28,106 nucleotides of DNA from an uncultured Clostridia bacterium (GTDB taxonomy: Bacteria > Bacillota > Clostridia > TANB77 > CAG-508), in NCBI GenBank assembly GCA_934169775.1, contig CAKPOI010000019.1, forward strand, positions 1 through 28,106, in the 5' to 3' direction. Below the pieces are notes generated by a model. That model had not been told where the DNA came from and searched no databases. It saw only the letters and a program-made list of their open reading frames with translations. Positions 7,234 to 15,832 of this stretch are shown here, piece after piece; position 1 is the stretch's first letter, and each line of letters opens with the position of its first letter. A program made the translations under genes and the position numbers.

Positions 7234-8596
7234 TTAAATTATTTCAGCTTTTCTTAATGCTTCTTTAACATCTTTAACACCTATTATATCTAATTTATAA
7301 TTATCTTTCAAGAGTTTTTTGTTACTTTCTGGAATTATACATTTTTTGAATCCTAATTTTTCTGCTTCTTTAATCCTTTTTTCAATCATATTTACTCTTC
7401 TAACTTCTCCTGTTAAGCCAACTTCACCTATTATAACACAATCTTTTGGTATAGGTTTATTTTTATAAATTGAGGAAACTACCATTATTATACCTAAATC
7501 TATTGAAGGTTCACTTATTCTTAACCCTCCAACAACATTTACATACACATCTTGAGTTCCTAAACTTAAACCTGTTTTCTTTTCTATAACTGCTATTAAA
7601 ATAGCCAATCTATTAAAATCTATTCCATTTGCTGTTCTCTTAGGAAATCCATATATGCTTTGTGTAGTTAAAGCTTGCAATTCTACTAACATTGGTCTAG
7701 TTCCTTCCATACAAGCTACAATACATGAACCTGCAGGATTATCTTCTCTTTCTGAAATTAACACATCAGATGGATTAGTTATTTCACACATTCCTTCTTC
7801 TCTCATCTCAAACATGCCTATTTCATTTGTTGATCCAAAACGGTTTTTTACTCCTCTTAAGATTCTATATGAAAAATATCTTTCGCCTTCTAAATATAAA
7901 ACAGTATCAACCATATGCTCCAAAACTCTTGGCCCTGCTATGTTTCCTTCTTTTGTAACGTGTCCTATAATTATTGTTGTTATATTTCTAGATTTGCATA
8001 TTCTCATTACTTGTGATGTTATTTCTCTTACTTGACTTACACTTCCAGCAGCTGCTGTTAATTCCTCTGAGTACATTGTTTGAATAGAATCTATTATTAC
8101 AAGTTTAGGATTTACTTCAACTATTGCCTCATTTACTATATCTATATCTGTTTCTCCTAAAAATAAGATATCTTCATTATTTATTCCGTAACCTATCTGC
8201 TCTTAATTTGATTTGTTCTGCAGATTCCTCTCCAGATACATATAAAACTTGACCTTCACCTTTTACCTTATTACATATTTGCAAAATTAATGTTGATTTT
8301 CCTATTCCTGGTTCTCCTCCCAACAATATTAAAGATCCTTTTACTAGGCCTCCTCCTAATACTCTGTCTAATTCATCAAAACCTGTAGATGTTCTTATTG
8401 TTTCTTTAGCCTCATATGTATTCAATTTTTGTGGCTTCGTTTTTTCTTTTGGAATAGCTACTCCACTTTTGTTTTTACTTTCTACAACTTTTTGTTCAAA
8501 AAAACTGTTCCAGCTATTACACGCCGGACATTTTCCTAACCACTTTCCAGATTCATATCCACATTCGTTACATACAAATACTGTTTTATTTTTCAT
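7234..8596 (-). CDS. radA: DNA repair ATPase RadA, needs a +1 shift at an in-frame CGG
   Basis: Branch-migration ATPase of recombinational repair, 453 aa if one base is skipped (Bacillus RadA is similar in length). Visible parts: zinc finger CNEC and CPAC at residues 9-26, Walker A GGEPGIGKST near residue 93, the KNRFGSTNE RadA motif, and a C-terminal Lon-like domain. The first frame runs from ATG 8596 to a TAA at 8177. The second holds the rest without a break. The join is exact: after RADRL the 0-frame codon is CGG (8186-8188). Dropping its C gives GGA, the conserved Gly of RADRLG, and then INNEDILFLGE. No other defect exists. An essential-type repair gene with one precise shift is more likely recoded than dead, though a sequencing error remains possible. 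Confidence 0.9.
8186..8188 (-). other. CGG +1 recoding site in radA
   Basis: 0-frame context is GAT AGG TTA CGG AAT. The intact protein needs TTA (C) GGA ATA AAT, placing glycine 137. There is no homopolymer at the site. Confidence 0.7.
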
Positions 8597-8625
8597 TTTT
8601 TCACATCCTTTTACTAATTTTTATG

Positions 8626-8654
8626 TTATAGGAAGTTCGAAGAACTTTCTATAA
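8626..8654. repeat. Palindrome, copy 2 of the dispersed family
   Basis: TTATAGGAAGTTC-GAA-GAACTTTCTATAA. The core is the same as the copy at 5196-5249 apart from the loop. It lies upstream of radA. The rest of the gap 8597-8743 shows no gene. Confidence 0.65.
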
Positions 8655-8743
8655 TATAAAAAAAGAATATAGCATACTCTTATAAAAATTGCTATACCCT
8701 TTTATTTTTCATATACTATTTACCTATGGTGCAATACATATTT

Positions 8744-9091
8744 TTATTTTCCAAATGTTACTTCTTGGAATAAAAAGTCATGTACTTTTCCCCATGTGAT
8801 TTCTTGGTGTAAAAATTCATTAATTTCATCTTCTACTTTTTGTTGTGCAGGTGTTAATTCTACTTTAATTTCTTTATTCCAATCAATTTCTTGTAACCAA
8901 AAAGCTTTAAATTTGTTCCAAAATCCTTGTTTAACTGGTAATTTCTTATTTCTGATTGTTCCAGCATTTTCTCCATAATTTGTTCCTAGATTTCCAAAAT
9001 TTCCTGCTTGTTCTTGGTTATTGTTGTTATCAAATTGAACTCCTCCAAAAACTCCTGATACTTTATTATTATCATTACCAAATTCAGCCAT
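8744..9091 (-). CDS. Small protein with a triple aromatic repeat, unknown function
   Basis: 115 aa, not recognised. Residues 1-50 are Asn/Gly/Gln-rich and probably disordered. The second half carries three related units: FWLQEIDWNKE, FLHQEITWGK and FLFQEVTFGK (pattern F-x-x-QE-[IV]-x-[WF]-x-K), separated by a charged helical stretch (TPAQQKVEDEINE). The last unit ends the protein. There is no signal peptide. It has its own promoter (9181-9209) and an AAAGGA ribosome site. The repeated aromatic/acidic unit suggests a binding or self-assembly motif, but that is inference. Confidence 0.75.
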   Translation of the reverse strand: MAEFGNDNNKVSGVFGGVQFDNNNNQEQAGNFGNLGTNYGENAGTIRNKKLPVKQGFWNKFKAFWLQEIDWNKEIKVELTPAQQKVEDEINEFLHQEITWGKVHDFLFQEVTFGK

Positions 9092-9180
9092 TTTCTACCA
9101 TTCCTTTCTTATTAAAGGGACTTGTCAAATTGAATTTTCAATTTTATTTTGTCCTTTGTAATTTATTTTTCTCTTATTTA

Positions 9181-9209
9181 TTTATACTATATTTGACAAA
9201 ATTTATCAA
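9181..9209 (-). promoter_or_regulatory. Promoter of the triple-repeat protein gene
   Basis: Minus strand TTGATA (9204-9209), 17 bases, TATAAA (9181-9186), about 90 bases upstream of the ATG. Confidence 0.6.
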
Positions 9210-9293
9210 TACTTTAAGCCATTTTTTATATTAAATTTTTATTACACAATTATTACATTCTTATTACATGATAATTCTTAATATCTATTATTC

Positions 9294-10598
9294 TTATATT
9301 ACATAATGTGTAAAAGCTTCACTTATAACAACATTTTCTAATACATTCTCCATATTGCTTTTCCTTGTTTCTTTACTTTCAACTAATACATAATTTTTTG
9401 TATGTCCTTTATATACACCATTTTTTTCTTCTTCCCATAAAACTTGTACCTGTTTTCCTATATATTTTTGGTTATAATCTTTTTCATTATTATCAGATAA
9501 CTGTATTAATTTTTTACTTCTTTCTTCCTTTATTTCTGGTGATATTTGTTCTGGCATCTCTGCTGCTTTAGTTCCTTTTCTTTGTGAATACTTAAATATA
9601 TGCATTTTATAAAATTTAATTTTTTGCAAAAATCCATATGTTTCTTCAAATTCTTTATCAGTTTCGCCTGGAAATCCAACTATTATGTCTGTTGTTAAAT
9701 TAACATCTGAATATGCATTTCTTAATCTATTAACAATTTCTATAAACTGTTTTGTTGTATACCTTCTATTCATTCTTTTTAAAGTTTCATCACATCCGCT
9801 TTGTAAAGATAAGTGAAAATGTTCACATATTTTGTCTAATTTTTTCAATCTTTGAACAAATTCATCTGTAATTAGTAGTGGTTCTATTGAACCTAATCTT
9901 ATTCTTTCAATTCCATCTATTTTATTAATTTCTTCTAATAAATCTATTAATCTATATTCATCTTTAAAATCTTTCCCATATGATGCTATATGAATTCCTG
10001 TAATTACAACTTCTTTTATTCCTTCTTTTGCTATATTTTTTATTTCCTTAATTATATGTTCTGGATGCCTACTTCTTACTCTTCCTCTTGCATATGGAAT
10101 AATACAATATGAACAAAATCTATCACATCCATCTTGTACTTTTATAACAGCCCTCGTTTTCTCAGTATAACTTGTTTCTCCAAATTCAGCAAATTTCTTT
10201 GTTCTCATAACATCTGCTATATTTTGATCATATTCATTTTGTTCTATTAATCTATTACAATAATCAACAATATTTACTTTTTCTTCATTTCCTAAAGCTA
10301 AATCTATTTCTTCTATTTTTTCTACTTCTTTTTTTGCAACTTGAACATAACAACCTACAGCAATAACCTTTGCTTGTGGATTCATTTCTTTGGCTTTTCT
10401 TATCATCTGCCTTGATTTTCTATCTGACATATTTGTTACTGTGCATGTATTTATTATATATACATCTGCTTTTTGATTATGTTCTACTACCTCATATCCA
10501 TTTTCTAATAATTTTTGTGACATTGCATTTGTTTCATATTGATTAACCTTACATCCCAAGGTAATTATAGCTGCTGTCTTTTTTTTATTTTTTTCCAT
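9294..10598 (-). CDS. mtaB: tRNA (N6-threonylcarbamoyladenosine37-C2) methylthiotransferase MtaB
   Basis: 434 aa, full length. It converts t6A37 to ms2t6A37 in ANN-decoding tRNAs using radical SAM chemistry. The N-terminal UPF0004 domain shows LGCKVNQYETNAM, NTCTVT and GCYVQ with its cluster cysteines. The radical SAM motif is CDRFCSYCIIPYARG (C-x3-C-x2-C). A C-terminal TRAM region follows (KQVQVLWEE to NYVLVES). The KVNQ-type N-terminus and RGRVRSR separate MtaB from MiaB. It follows mreB by about 70 bases on the same strand. Confidence 0.93.
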   Translation of the reverse strand: MEKNKKKTAAIITLGCKVNQYETNAMSQKLLENGYEVVEHNQKADVYIINTCTVTNMSDRKSRQMIRKAKEMNPQAKVIAVGCYVQVAKKEVEKIEEIDLALGNEEKVNIVDYCNRLIEQNEYDQNIADVMRTKKFAEFGETSYTEKTRAVIKVQDGCDRFCSYCIIPYARGRVRSRHPEHIIKEIKNIAKEGIKEVVITGIHIASYGKDFKDEYRLIDLLEEINKIDGIERIRLGSIEPLLITDEFVQRLKKLDKICEHFHLSLQSGCDETLKRMNRRYTTKQFIEIVNRLRNAYSDVNLTTDIIVGFPGETDKEFEETYGFLQKIKFYKMHIFKYSQRKGTKAAEMPEQISPEIKEERSKKLIQLSDNNEKDYNQKYIGKQVQVLWEEEKNGVYKGHTKNYVLVESKETRKSNMENVLENVVISEAFTHYVI

Positions 10599-10668
10599 AT
10601 TAACTTCTTTCCTTTTTTATAATTTGTGGACAGAGCAAAAATTATTATTCAATAGCACAAAATATTAT

Positions 10669-11673
10669 TTATCTTTTTGCTTTTCCATCTAAAGCATCTA
10701 GATTTTCTAATGCTTTTCCTGTACCTAATGCAACACATGATACAGTATCTTGTGCAATCATTACATTTATTCCTGTTTTTTCTTGAAGCAATTTATCTAA
10801 TCCATCAATTAAACATCCTCCACCTGTCATATAAATACCTCTATCACTAATATCTGCTGCAAGCTCTGGTGGAGTTTTTTCAAGTACACTATGTACTGCA
10901 TCAACTATCATCATTGCTGGTTCTATTAATGCTTCTAACATTTCACTAGAATATACTGTTATTGTTTTTGGTAAACCTGTTGATAAATCTCTTCCTCTAA
11001 TATCCATTTCAGTATCTTGAATTTTAGGATATACACATCCTATATTTACTTTTAAGTCTTCTGCTGTTCTTTCTCCTATTGCAATATTATGTTTTTTCTT
11101 TATATATTTTACTATTGCTTCATCAAATTTGTCCCCTGCAACTTTTAATGATGTACTTACAACTGAACCTCCTAAAGAAATAACAGCTATATCTGTTGTT
11201 CCTCCTCCTATGTCTACTACCATGTTTCCACATGGTTTTGCTATATCTATTCCTGCTCCTATAGCTGCTGCTATTGGTTCTTCTATTAGATATACTTTTC
11301 TTGCTCCTGCTTGTGTTGCAGCATCTATTACGGCTTTTTTTTCTACCTCTGTTACTTGTGAAGGTATACATATCATTATTCTTGGTGAAAAAATAAATTT
11401 GCCACATACTTTATTTATAAAGTGTTTTAACATTTTTTCTGTAACAGTATAATCTGATATTACACCATCTCTTAAAGGCCTTGTTGCTACTATATTTCCT
11501 GGTGTTCTTCCTAACATTCTTCTTGCTTCTCCTCCTACTGCTAATACTTCCCCTGTTGTGTTATTTACAGCTACAACTGATGGTTCTCTTAATACTATTC
11601 CTTTTCCTTTTACATATACAATTACTGTTGCTGTTCCCAAATCTATTCCTACATCTTGTCCAAAATTAAACAT
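10669..11673 (-). CDS. mreB: Rod-shape determining actin-like protein MreB/Mbl
   Basis: 334 aa from the ATG at 11673, chosen because GGAGGG lies 6 bases upstream. A longer frame starts within that ribosome site. The actin fold is clear: phosphate-1 loop GIDLGTATVIVYVKGKGI, EPSVVAVN, phosphate-2 VVDIGGGTTDIAVISLGG, and the adenosine motif GIYMTGGGCLIDGLD. It forms membrane-associated filaments that guide sidewall peptidoglycan synthesis. There are no adjacent mreC/mreD, so it may be an Mbl-like paralogue. Promoter at 11719-11747. Contains no CGG codon. Confidence 0.94.
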   Translation of the reverse strand: MFNFGQDVGIDLGTATVIVYVKGKGIVLREPSVVAVNNTTGEVLAVGGEARRMLGRTPGNIVATRPLRDGVISDYTVTEKMLKHFINKVCGKFIFSPRIMICIPSQVTEVEKKAVIDAATQAGARKVYLIEEPIAAAIGAGIDIAKPCGNMVVDIGGGTTDIAVISLGGSVVSTSLKVAGDKFDEAIVKYIKKKHNIAIGERTAEDLKVNIGCVYPKIQDTEMDIRGRDLSTGLPKTITVYSSEMLEALIEPAMMIVDAVHSVLEKTPPELAADISDRGIYMTGGGCLIDGLDKLLQEKTGINVMIAQDTVSCVALGTGKALENLDALDGKAKR

Positions 11674-11718
11674 TGCTTTCCCTCCACATTTTTTCATTTT
11701 GATTACATTTATATTGCA

Positions 11719-11747
11719 ATTATATTACAAATTATTCAAATTGGCAA
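11719..11747 (-). promoter_or_regulatory. mreB promoter
   Basis: Minus strand TTGCCA (11742-11747), 17 bases, TATAAT (11719-11724). Confidence 0.65.
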
Positions 11748-11849
11748 TAGCTTTGCTAAAAAATAATTTTTCTTTTTTAAACAAAAGCAAACATTAATAT
11801 CATTAATAAATTTTTTTCATATTATATAAAAAAAGAAAGGAATTTGATT

Positions 11850-12773
11850 ATGAATATTGTACCTACTAACGTCTCTTATAACTCAAATTTATTAAAACAA
11901 AATATAATTTCATTGCACAAGCTTTATCCATTTATCAAAGTTACAAGTATTGGTAATAGTGTACTTAGCAATAATATTTTTGCAATTAAATTAGGAAAAG
12001 GTAAAAGAAAAGTCTTTTACTCAGGAAGTTTTCATGCTAATGAATGGATAACTTCTGTACTCCTTATGCATTTTATCGAGGAATATTGCAGATCATATAT
12101 TGCAAATTCTTCAATTTTAGGCTATTCGATTACAAAACTTTTTGAATCCACTTCTATCTATATTGTTCCTATGGTTAATCCTGATGGTGTAGACCTAGTC
12201 ACAGGTTACATACCAAAAGATTCTTCTCAATATAAGCAAGCAAAAAAAATTGCAACTAATTTTGCAAATATTTCATTTCCAAGTCGGTTGGAAATCAAAT
12301 ATAATTCGGCACTGATTTAAACTTACAATTTCCAGCTGGTTGGAAAAACGCTCGTACAATAAAATATCAACAAGGATTCACCCGGTCCAGCTCCTCGTGA
12401 TTACGTTGGTATTGCTCCATTATCAGAACCTGAATCTATATCTATATACAATTTTACTTTAAATCACAATTTTGATTTAGTTATTGCTTTTCATTCTCAA
12501 GGAGAAGAAATCTATTGGGATTTTCAAAATATTAAACTTTCTGCTGGTCTTAAAATTGGCAAAAAATTTTCTAAAATCAGTAACTATGCACTTGCTAATG
12601 TTCCATATAATTCTAGTTTTGCTGGTTATAAAGATTGGTTTATACAAACTTATAAAAAACCAGGATTTACAGTTGAAGTTGGTCTTGGAGCTAATCCTCT
12701 GCCTATTTCGCATTTTGATAAAATATATAATGACATTTTAGGCATTTTAATTTTAGGAGCAATGAATTACTGA
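11850..12773 (+). CDS. M14 zinc carboxypeptidase (gamma-D-Glu-mDAP peptidase type) needing three +1 shifts
   Basis: 306 aa if one base is skipped at each of three sites. ATG at 11850 has AAAGGA eight bases upstream. The catalytic set is complete across all three frames: zinc HxxE in FHANEW (H62, E65), NPDGVDL, TDLNLQFPAGW, PAPRDYVG, LSEPE, zinc His in FHSQGEEIYWDF (H214) and catalytic Glu in FTVEVGLGANPLP (E275). The family cleaves peptidoglycan peptides, including the spore and lytic endopeptidases. It has no signal peptide. The three breaks lie at in-frame CGG codons (12285, 12307, 12383). In each, skipping the C gives GGN for a Gly at family-consistent positions (146, 153, 178). There are no other stops or gaps. 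Standard annotation would call it a pseudogene, but the preserved active site argues for use. Confidence 0.85.
12285..12287 (+). other. CGG +1 recoding site 1 in the M14 peptidase
   Basis: 0-frame CCA AGT CGG TTG. Skipping C gives AGT GGT TGG AAA (SGWK). In-frame position confirmed from the ATG at 11850. Confidence 0.65.
12307..12309 (+). other. CGG +1 recoding site 2 in the M14 peptidase
   Basis: After the first shift the frame reads ATA ATT CGG CAC TGA. Skipping C gives ATT GGC ACT GAT TTA AAC (IGTDLN), the start of the DLN substrate-binding region. Confidence 0.65.
12383..12385 (+). other. CGG +1 recoding site 3 in the M14 peptidase
   Basis: After the second shift the frame reads TTC ACC CGG TCC. 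Skipping one C gives ACC GGT CCA GCT CCT CGT (TGPAPR), and the frame then runs to TGA at 12771-12773. Confidence 0.65.
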
Positions 12774-12780
12774 AATTTTT

Positions 12781-12954
12781 GGAGACGAAGCAAAAAAATA
12801 TCACTATTTACATACCATTTAAAAATAATAAGTGTTATATGTAAAAATAATTTTTGAAATTCTTAGTTTGTGCATTGAACCGAAAAAATTATTAAAACAT
12901 ATAACACTTATTATTTTATATTTATTTTCAAACTGTAGTGTCTTTTCTTGCTCC
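12781..12954. repeat. Large imperfect inverted repeat (MITE-like or structured RNA)
   Basis: The inner arms 12824-12855 and 12883-12915 are about 32 bases each and nearly perfectly complementary (AATAATAAGTGTTATATG against CATATAACACTTATTATT, then AATAATTTTT against AAAAAATTATT) around a 27-base loop. The outer arms 12781-12806 and 12936-12954 also pair in part (GAAGCAAAAA and TCACTA against TAGTG and TTTTCTTGC). No ORF lies inside. It fills the gap between two convergent genes. Confidence 0.65.
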
Positions 12955-12978
12955 GACCCTAAAAACATTTATTCATTG

Positions 12979-13536
12979 CTAACTTAAATATTTCATACTA
13001 GACAATATAAAATCAGTTAACATTACTATTGGTAAAATTATTACAACTATTTTTTGAACTTCATAACTTATCTTGCTTTTAGTTTTATCTAACTTAGACT
13101 CTATAAACGGATGGACTTTTTCATTAAATATTAAGCCTATTACTCCCCAAGCCAATGAATATGCTATACTTATTCTACCATTTATATTACCTATATCATT
13201 TGAATAATCCCACCATCTTAAATGAAATATCATTTCAAATAGCCAAGAAACAGCATATTCAAATACTGAAAATACAATCATACTTATAAAAAATTCTTTT
13301 GTCTTCTTTCCTTTAAATCTTTTTAATGTCAATATTATCAGTACTGCTCCAAAGCCGTATATTGGACATACTGGTCCATATAGAAATCCTCTTTTCACAA
13401 ATTTTCCTAATACAAATAATGCAAATATTGTTTCTAAAATCCATCCTAAAAATGAATATATAACAAAATATAAGACTAATTTTTGTGTTTCATTTAATTG
13501 TTTCTTATAAACCACAATTCCGTTTCTCCATTTCAT
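12979..13536 (-). CDS. Putative ABC-transporter type IV / CmpB-like membrane protein
   Basis: 185 aa with about five hydrophobic segments. It carries the family's signature stretches: YSFLGWILETIFALF, then KRGFLYGPVCPIYGFG (Gly-Pro-x-Cys-Pro-x-Tyr-Gly), and SWLFEMIFHLRWWDYS. These fit the small integral membrane family annotated as ABC-transporter permease CmpB (PF06541 by recall). The biochemical role is not established. The ATG at 13536 has only a G-rich stretch close upstream, and a GTG at codon 8 is an alternative start. It converges with the M14 gene across the large inverted repeat. Confidence 0.75.
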   Translation of the reverse strand: MKWRNGIVVYKKQLNETQKLVLYFVIYSFLGWILETIFALFVLGKFVKRGFLYGPVCPIYGFGAVLIILTLKRFKGKKTKEFFISMIVFSVFEYAVSWLFEMIFHLRWWDYSNDIGNINGRISIAYSLAWGVIGLIFNEKVHPFIESKLDKTKSKISYEVQKIVVIILPIVMLTDFILSSMKYLS

Positions 13537-13633
13537 CCCCCAAAAAACAAATAACTTTTATTTGAATACTCAACAATATTTATTTTTATCTCTATTTTCT
13601 TAAAATTATTATCTTTTGGTTTCTATTTATACA

Positions 13634-14953
13634 TTATGCTATTACTTTTGTACTATTGGGATACTCCCTTTCCTTTTTTATCTTTATCTTTTCTATTCCT
13701 TTATTATCATTTATAACAAGTTCTGGACCTTTTTTATCTGTTACTGTTTCTTTTGTTATTGTACATTTTTCTATTTTAGGATTTGATGGTATATCATACA
13801 TAATATCTCTCATTATTTCTTCTATTATAGAACGTAATCCTCTTGCACCTGTTTTTCTTTCAATAGCTTTATCTACAATTGCTTCTAATGCTTCTCTTGT
13901 AAATTCTAATTCTACTCCATCTAATTCTAATAATTTTTTATATTGCTTTACTAATGCATTCTTTGGTTCTGTTGCTATTTTTATTAATGCTTCTCTATCT
14001 AATTCCTCTAATGTTGCTATTATTGGCAATCTTCCTATAAATTCTGGAATTAAACCAAATTTTAATAAATCTTGTGGCAACAATTCTTTAAATACTTCAT
14101 CTTTTTTAATTTCTTTTTTACTCTCTATTTTTGTTCCAAATCCTATTGATTTTTCACCTGTTCTGTCTTTTATTATATTTTCTAAACCTTCAAATGCTCC
14201 ACCACATATAAATAATATATTTTCTGTATTTATTTGAATAAGCTCTTGGTTTGGATGTTTTCTTCCACCTTGTGGTGGTACTGATGCTACTGTTCCTTCT
14301 ACTATTTTTAATAATGCTTGTTGTACACCTTCACCACTAACATCTCTTGTTATTGATGGATTTTCTGATTTTCTTGTTATTTTATCAATTTCATCAATAT
14401 ACACAATTCCTTTTTCTGCCCTTTGAATATCACCATCTGCTGCTTGTATTAATTTTAATAAAATATTTTCAACATCTTCTCCTACATATCCAGCTTCTGT
14501 TAATGTTGTTGCATCTGCTATTGCAAATGGCACATTTAAAATTTTCGCTAATGTTCTCGCTAATAATGTTTTTCCACATCCAGTTGGTCCTAATAACAAA
14601 ATATTGCTTTTTTGAATTTCTACATCATCATCACTTTTTTCTGTTTCTTCTTCATGAATAATTCTTTTATAATGATTATACACCGCTACTGATAAAGTTC
14701 TTTTTGCTTCTTCTTGTCCTATTACATAATCATCTAATGTCTTTTTTATTTCTTTTGGACTTGGTATTTCTTCTGCCAATGTATAACCTAATTCTTCTTC
14801 ATTAAGCCCTTCTGCCTCTATAATGCTTGTGCATAAATCAACACATTCATTACATATATATACTCCTGGCCCTGCAACTAATTTTTTTACATTTTCTTGT
14901 GTTTTGCCACAAAATGAGCATCTTAAATTTCTTGGTGTATCATTTTTTCCCAT
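13634..14953 (-). CDS. clpX: ATP-dependent Clp protease ATP-binding subunit ClpX
   Basis: 439 aa, full length. It is the hexameric unfoldase that feeds substrates to ClpP. The N-terminal zinc-binding domain shows CSFCGK and CNECVDLC. Walker A is GPTGCGKT, Walker B is IVYIDEID, the pore loop is AGYVGED, and the ClpP-docking IGF loop appears as KSIGFGTK. Sensor 2 is in TGARGLRSI. It is the third gene of a tig-clpP-clpX cluster, with about 90 bases between clpP and clpX. No CGG codon. Confidence 0.98.
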   Translation of the reverse strand: MGKNDTPRNLRCSFCGKTQENVKKLVAGPGVYICNECVDLCTSIIEAEGLNEEELGYTLAEEIPSPKEIKKTLDDYVIGQEEAKRTLSVAVYNHYKRIIHEEETEKSDDDVEIQKSNILLLGPTGCGKTLLARTLAKILNVPFAIADATTLTEAGYVGEDVENILLKLIQAADGDIQRAEKGIVYIDEIDKITRKSENPSITRDVSGEGVQQALLKIVEGTVASVPPQGGRKHPNQELIQINTENILFICGGAFEGLENIIKDRTGEKSIGFGTKIESKKEIKKDEVFKELLPQDLLKFGLIPEFIGRLPIIATLEELDREALIKIATEPKNALVKQYKKLLELDGVELEFTREALEAIVDKAIERKTGARGLRSIIEEIMRDIMYDIPSNPKIEKCTITKETVTDKKGPELVINDNKGIEKIKIKKEREYPNSTKVIA

Positions 14954-15044
14954 TACACATATTTCTCCTTGTATAATATATTAATAATTTTAATTTTTTA
15001 TAATTTTGCCACTAAACACAGCAAAATTATAATTAATCTTCAGC

Positions 15045-15650
15045 CTATGCTCTATGATCCATAATACCATCTATTAAACCATATTTTAAAGCTTCTTCAG
15101 CTGTCATATAATGATCTCTTTCTGTATCTTTTTCAATTATATCAATTGGTTGACCTGTTCTATCACTTAAAAATCTATTTAATTTTTCTCTTGTTTTTAC
15201 CAAATGATCTGCATGAATTTTAACTTCTGTTGCTTGGCCAGATATTCCGCCACCACCAATTAATGGTTGATGTATTAAGATTTCTGCATTTGGTGTTGCA
15301 AATCTTTTTCCTTTTTCACCAGCACATAAAAGTGCAGCTCCCATACTTGCAGCCATTCCTATACATATTGTTGATACTGGACATTTTATATAATTCATTG
15401 TATCTATAATTCCCATTCCATCTGTAATTGATCCTCCTGGTGAATTTATATATAAATTGATATCTTTATCTGGATCTTCTGACTCTAGGAACAATAATTG
15501 AGCTATTACCAAACTTGATGTTGTTGGATTTACATCTTCTCCTAAAAATATTATTCTATCTTTTAATAATCTTGAAAAAATATCATATGACCTTTCTCCT
15601 TTACTTGTTTGTTCTATAACATATGGTACTAAACTATTTTTTTCTAACAT
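15045..15650 (-). CDS. clpP: ATP-dependent Clp protease proteolytic subunit ClpP
   Basis: 201 aa from the ATG at 15650, which follows GGAAGG. Thirteen upstream codons in frame lack a ribosome site and are not typical of ClpP. It is a self-assembling serine protease. The catalytic triad context is visible: Ser in GMAASMGAALL, His in ILIHQPLIG, and Asp in KDTERDHYMTAEEA. The N-terminal axial-loop region is SLVPYVIEQTSKGERSYDI. It lies between tig and clpX, as in many Firmicutes. Confidence 0.97.
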   Translation of the reverse strand: MLEKNSLVPYVIEQTSKGERSYDIFSRLLKDRIIFLGEDVNPTTSSLVIAQLLFLESEDPDKDINLYINSPGGSITDGMGIIDTMNYIKCPVSTICIGMAASMGAALLCAGEKGKRFATPNAEILIHQPLIGGGGISGQATEVKIHADHLVKTREKLNRFLSDRTGQPIDIIEKDTERDHYMTAEEALKYGLIDGIMDHRA

Positions 15651-15721
15651 ATTTTTTCCTTCCTTTCCTTTTATATATAGAAATTTCATGTATTTTGTAC
15701 TTTTTTAAAATTGTAATTAAA

Positions 15722-15749
15722 TCCTAAAAATTCAAAGAACTTTTCTATA
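15722..15749. repeat. Degenerate copy 3 of the palindrome family
   Basis: CTAAAAATTC-AAA-GAACTTTTCTATA resembles the GGAAGTTC-GAA-GAACTTTC core of the copies at 5196-5249 and 8626-8654. The left arm has diverged. Confidence 0.35.
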
Positions 15750-15761
15750 ATATAATTTAAA

Positions 15762-15816
15762 GGTGCTATATTAAATTTATAGTTGCTAAAAAACTATAAA
15801 TTTTAAATATTGCACC
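15762..15816 (-). terminator. Hairpin between tig and clpP
   Basis: GGTGCTATATTAAATTTATAG (21 bases, written here without its last pair) at 15762-15782 pairs with the arm at 15792-15816 with minor bulges. On the minus strand it follows the tig stop. The T-run is weak, so it may attenuate rather than end the tig transcript before clpP. Confidence 0.45.
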
Positions 15817-15832
15817 TCCTTTTTTCTTTATC

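Noticed and set aside
12477..12741. Separate ORFs on both strands inside the M14 gene
   Set aside because: They are shadows of the third-frame segment of the peptidase, which carries the conserved zinc His and catalytic Glu.
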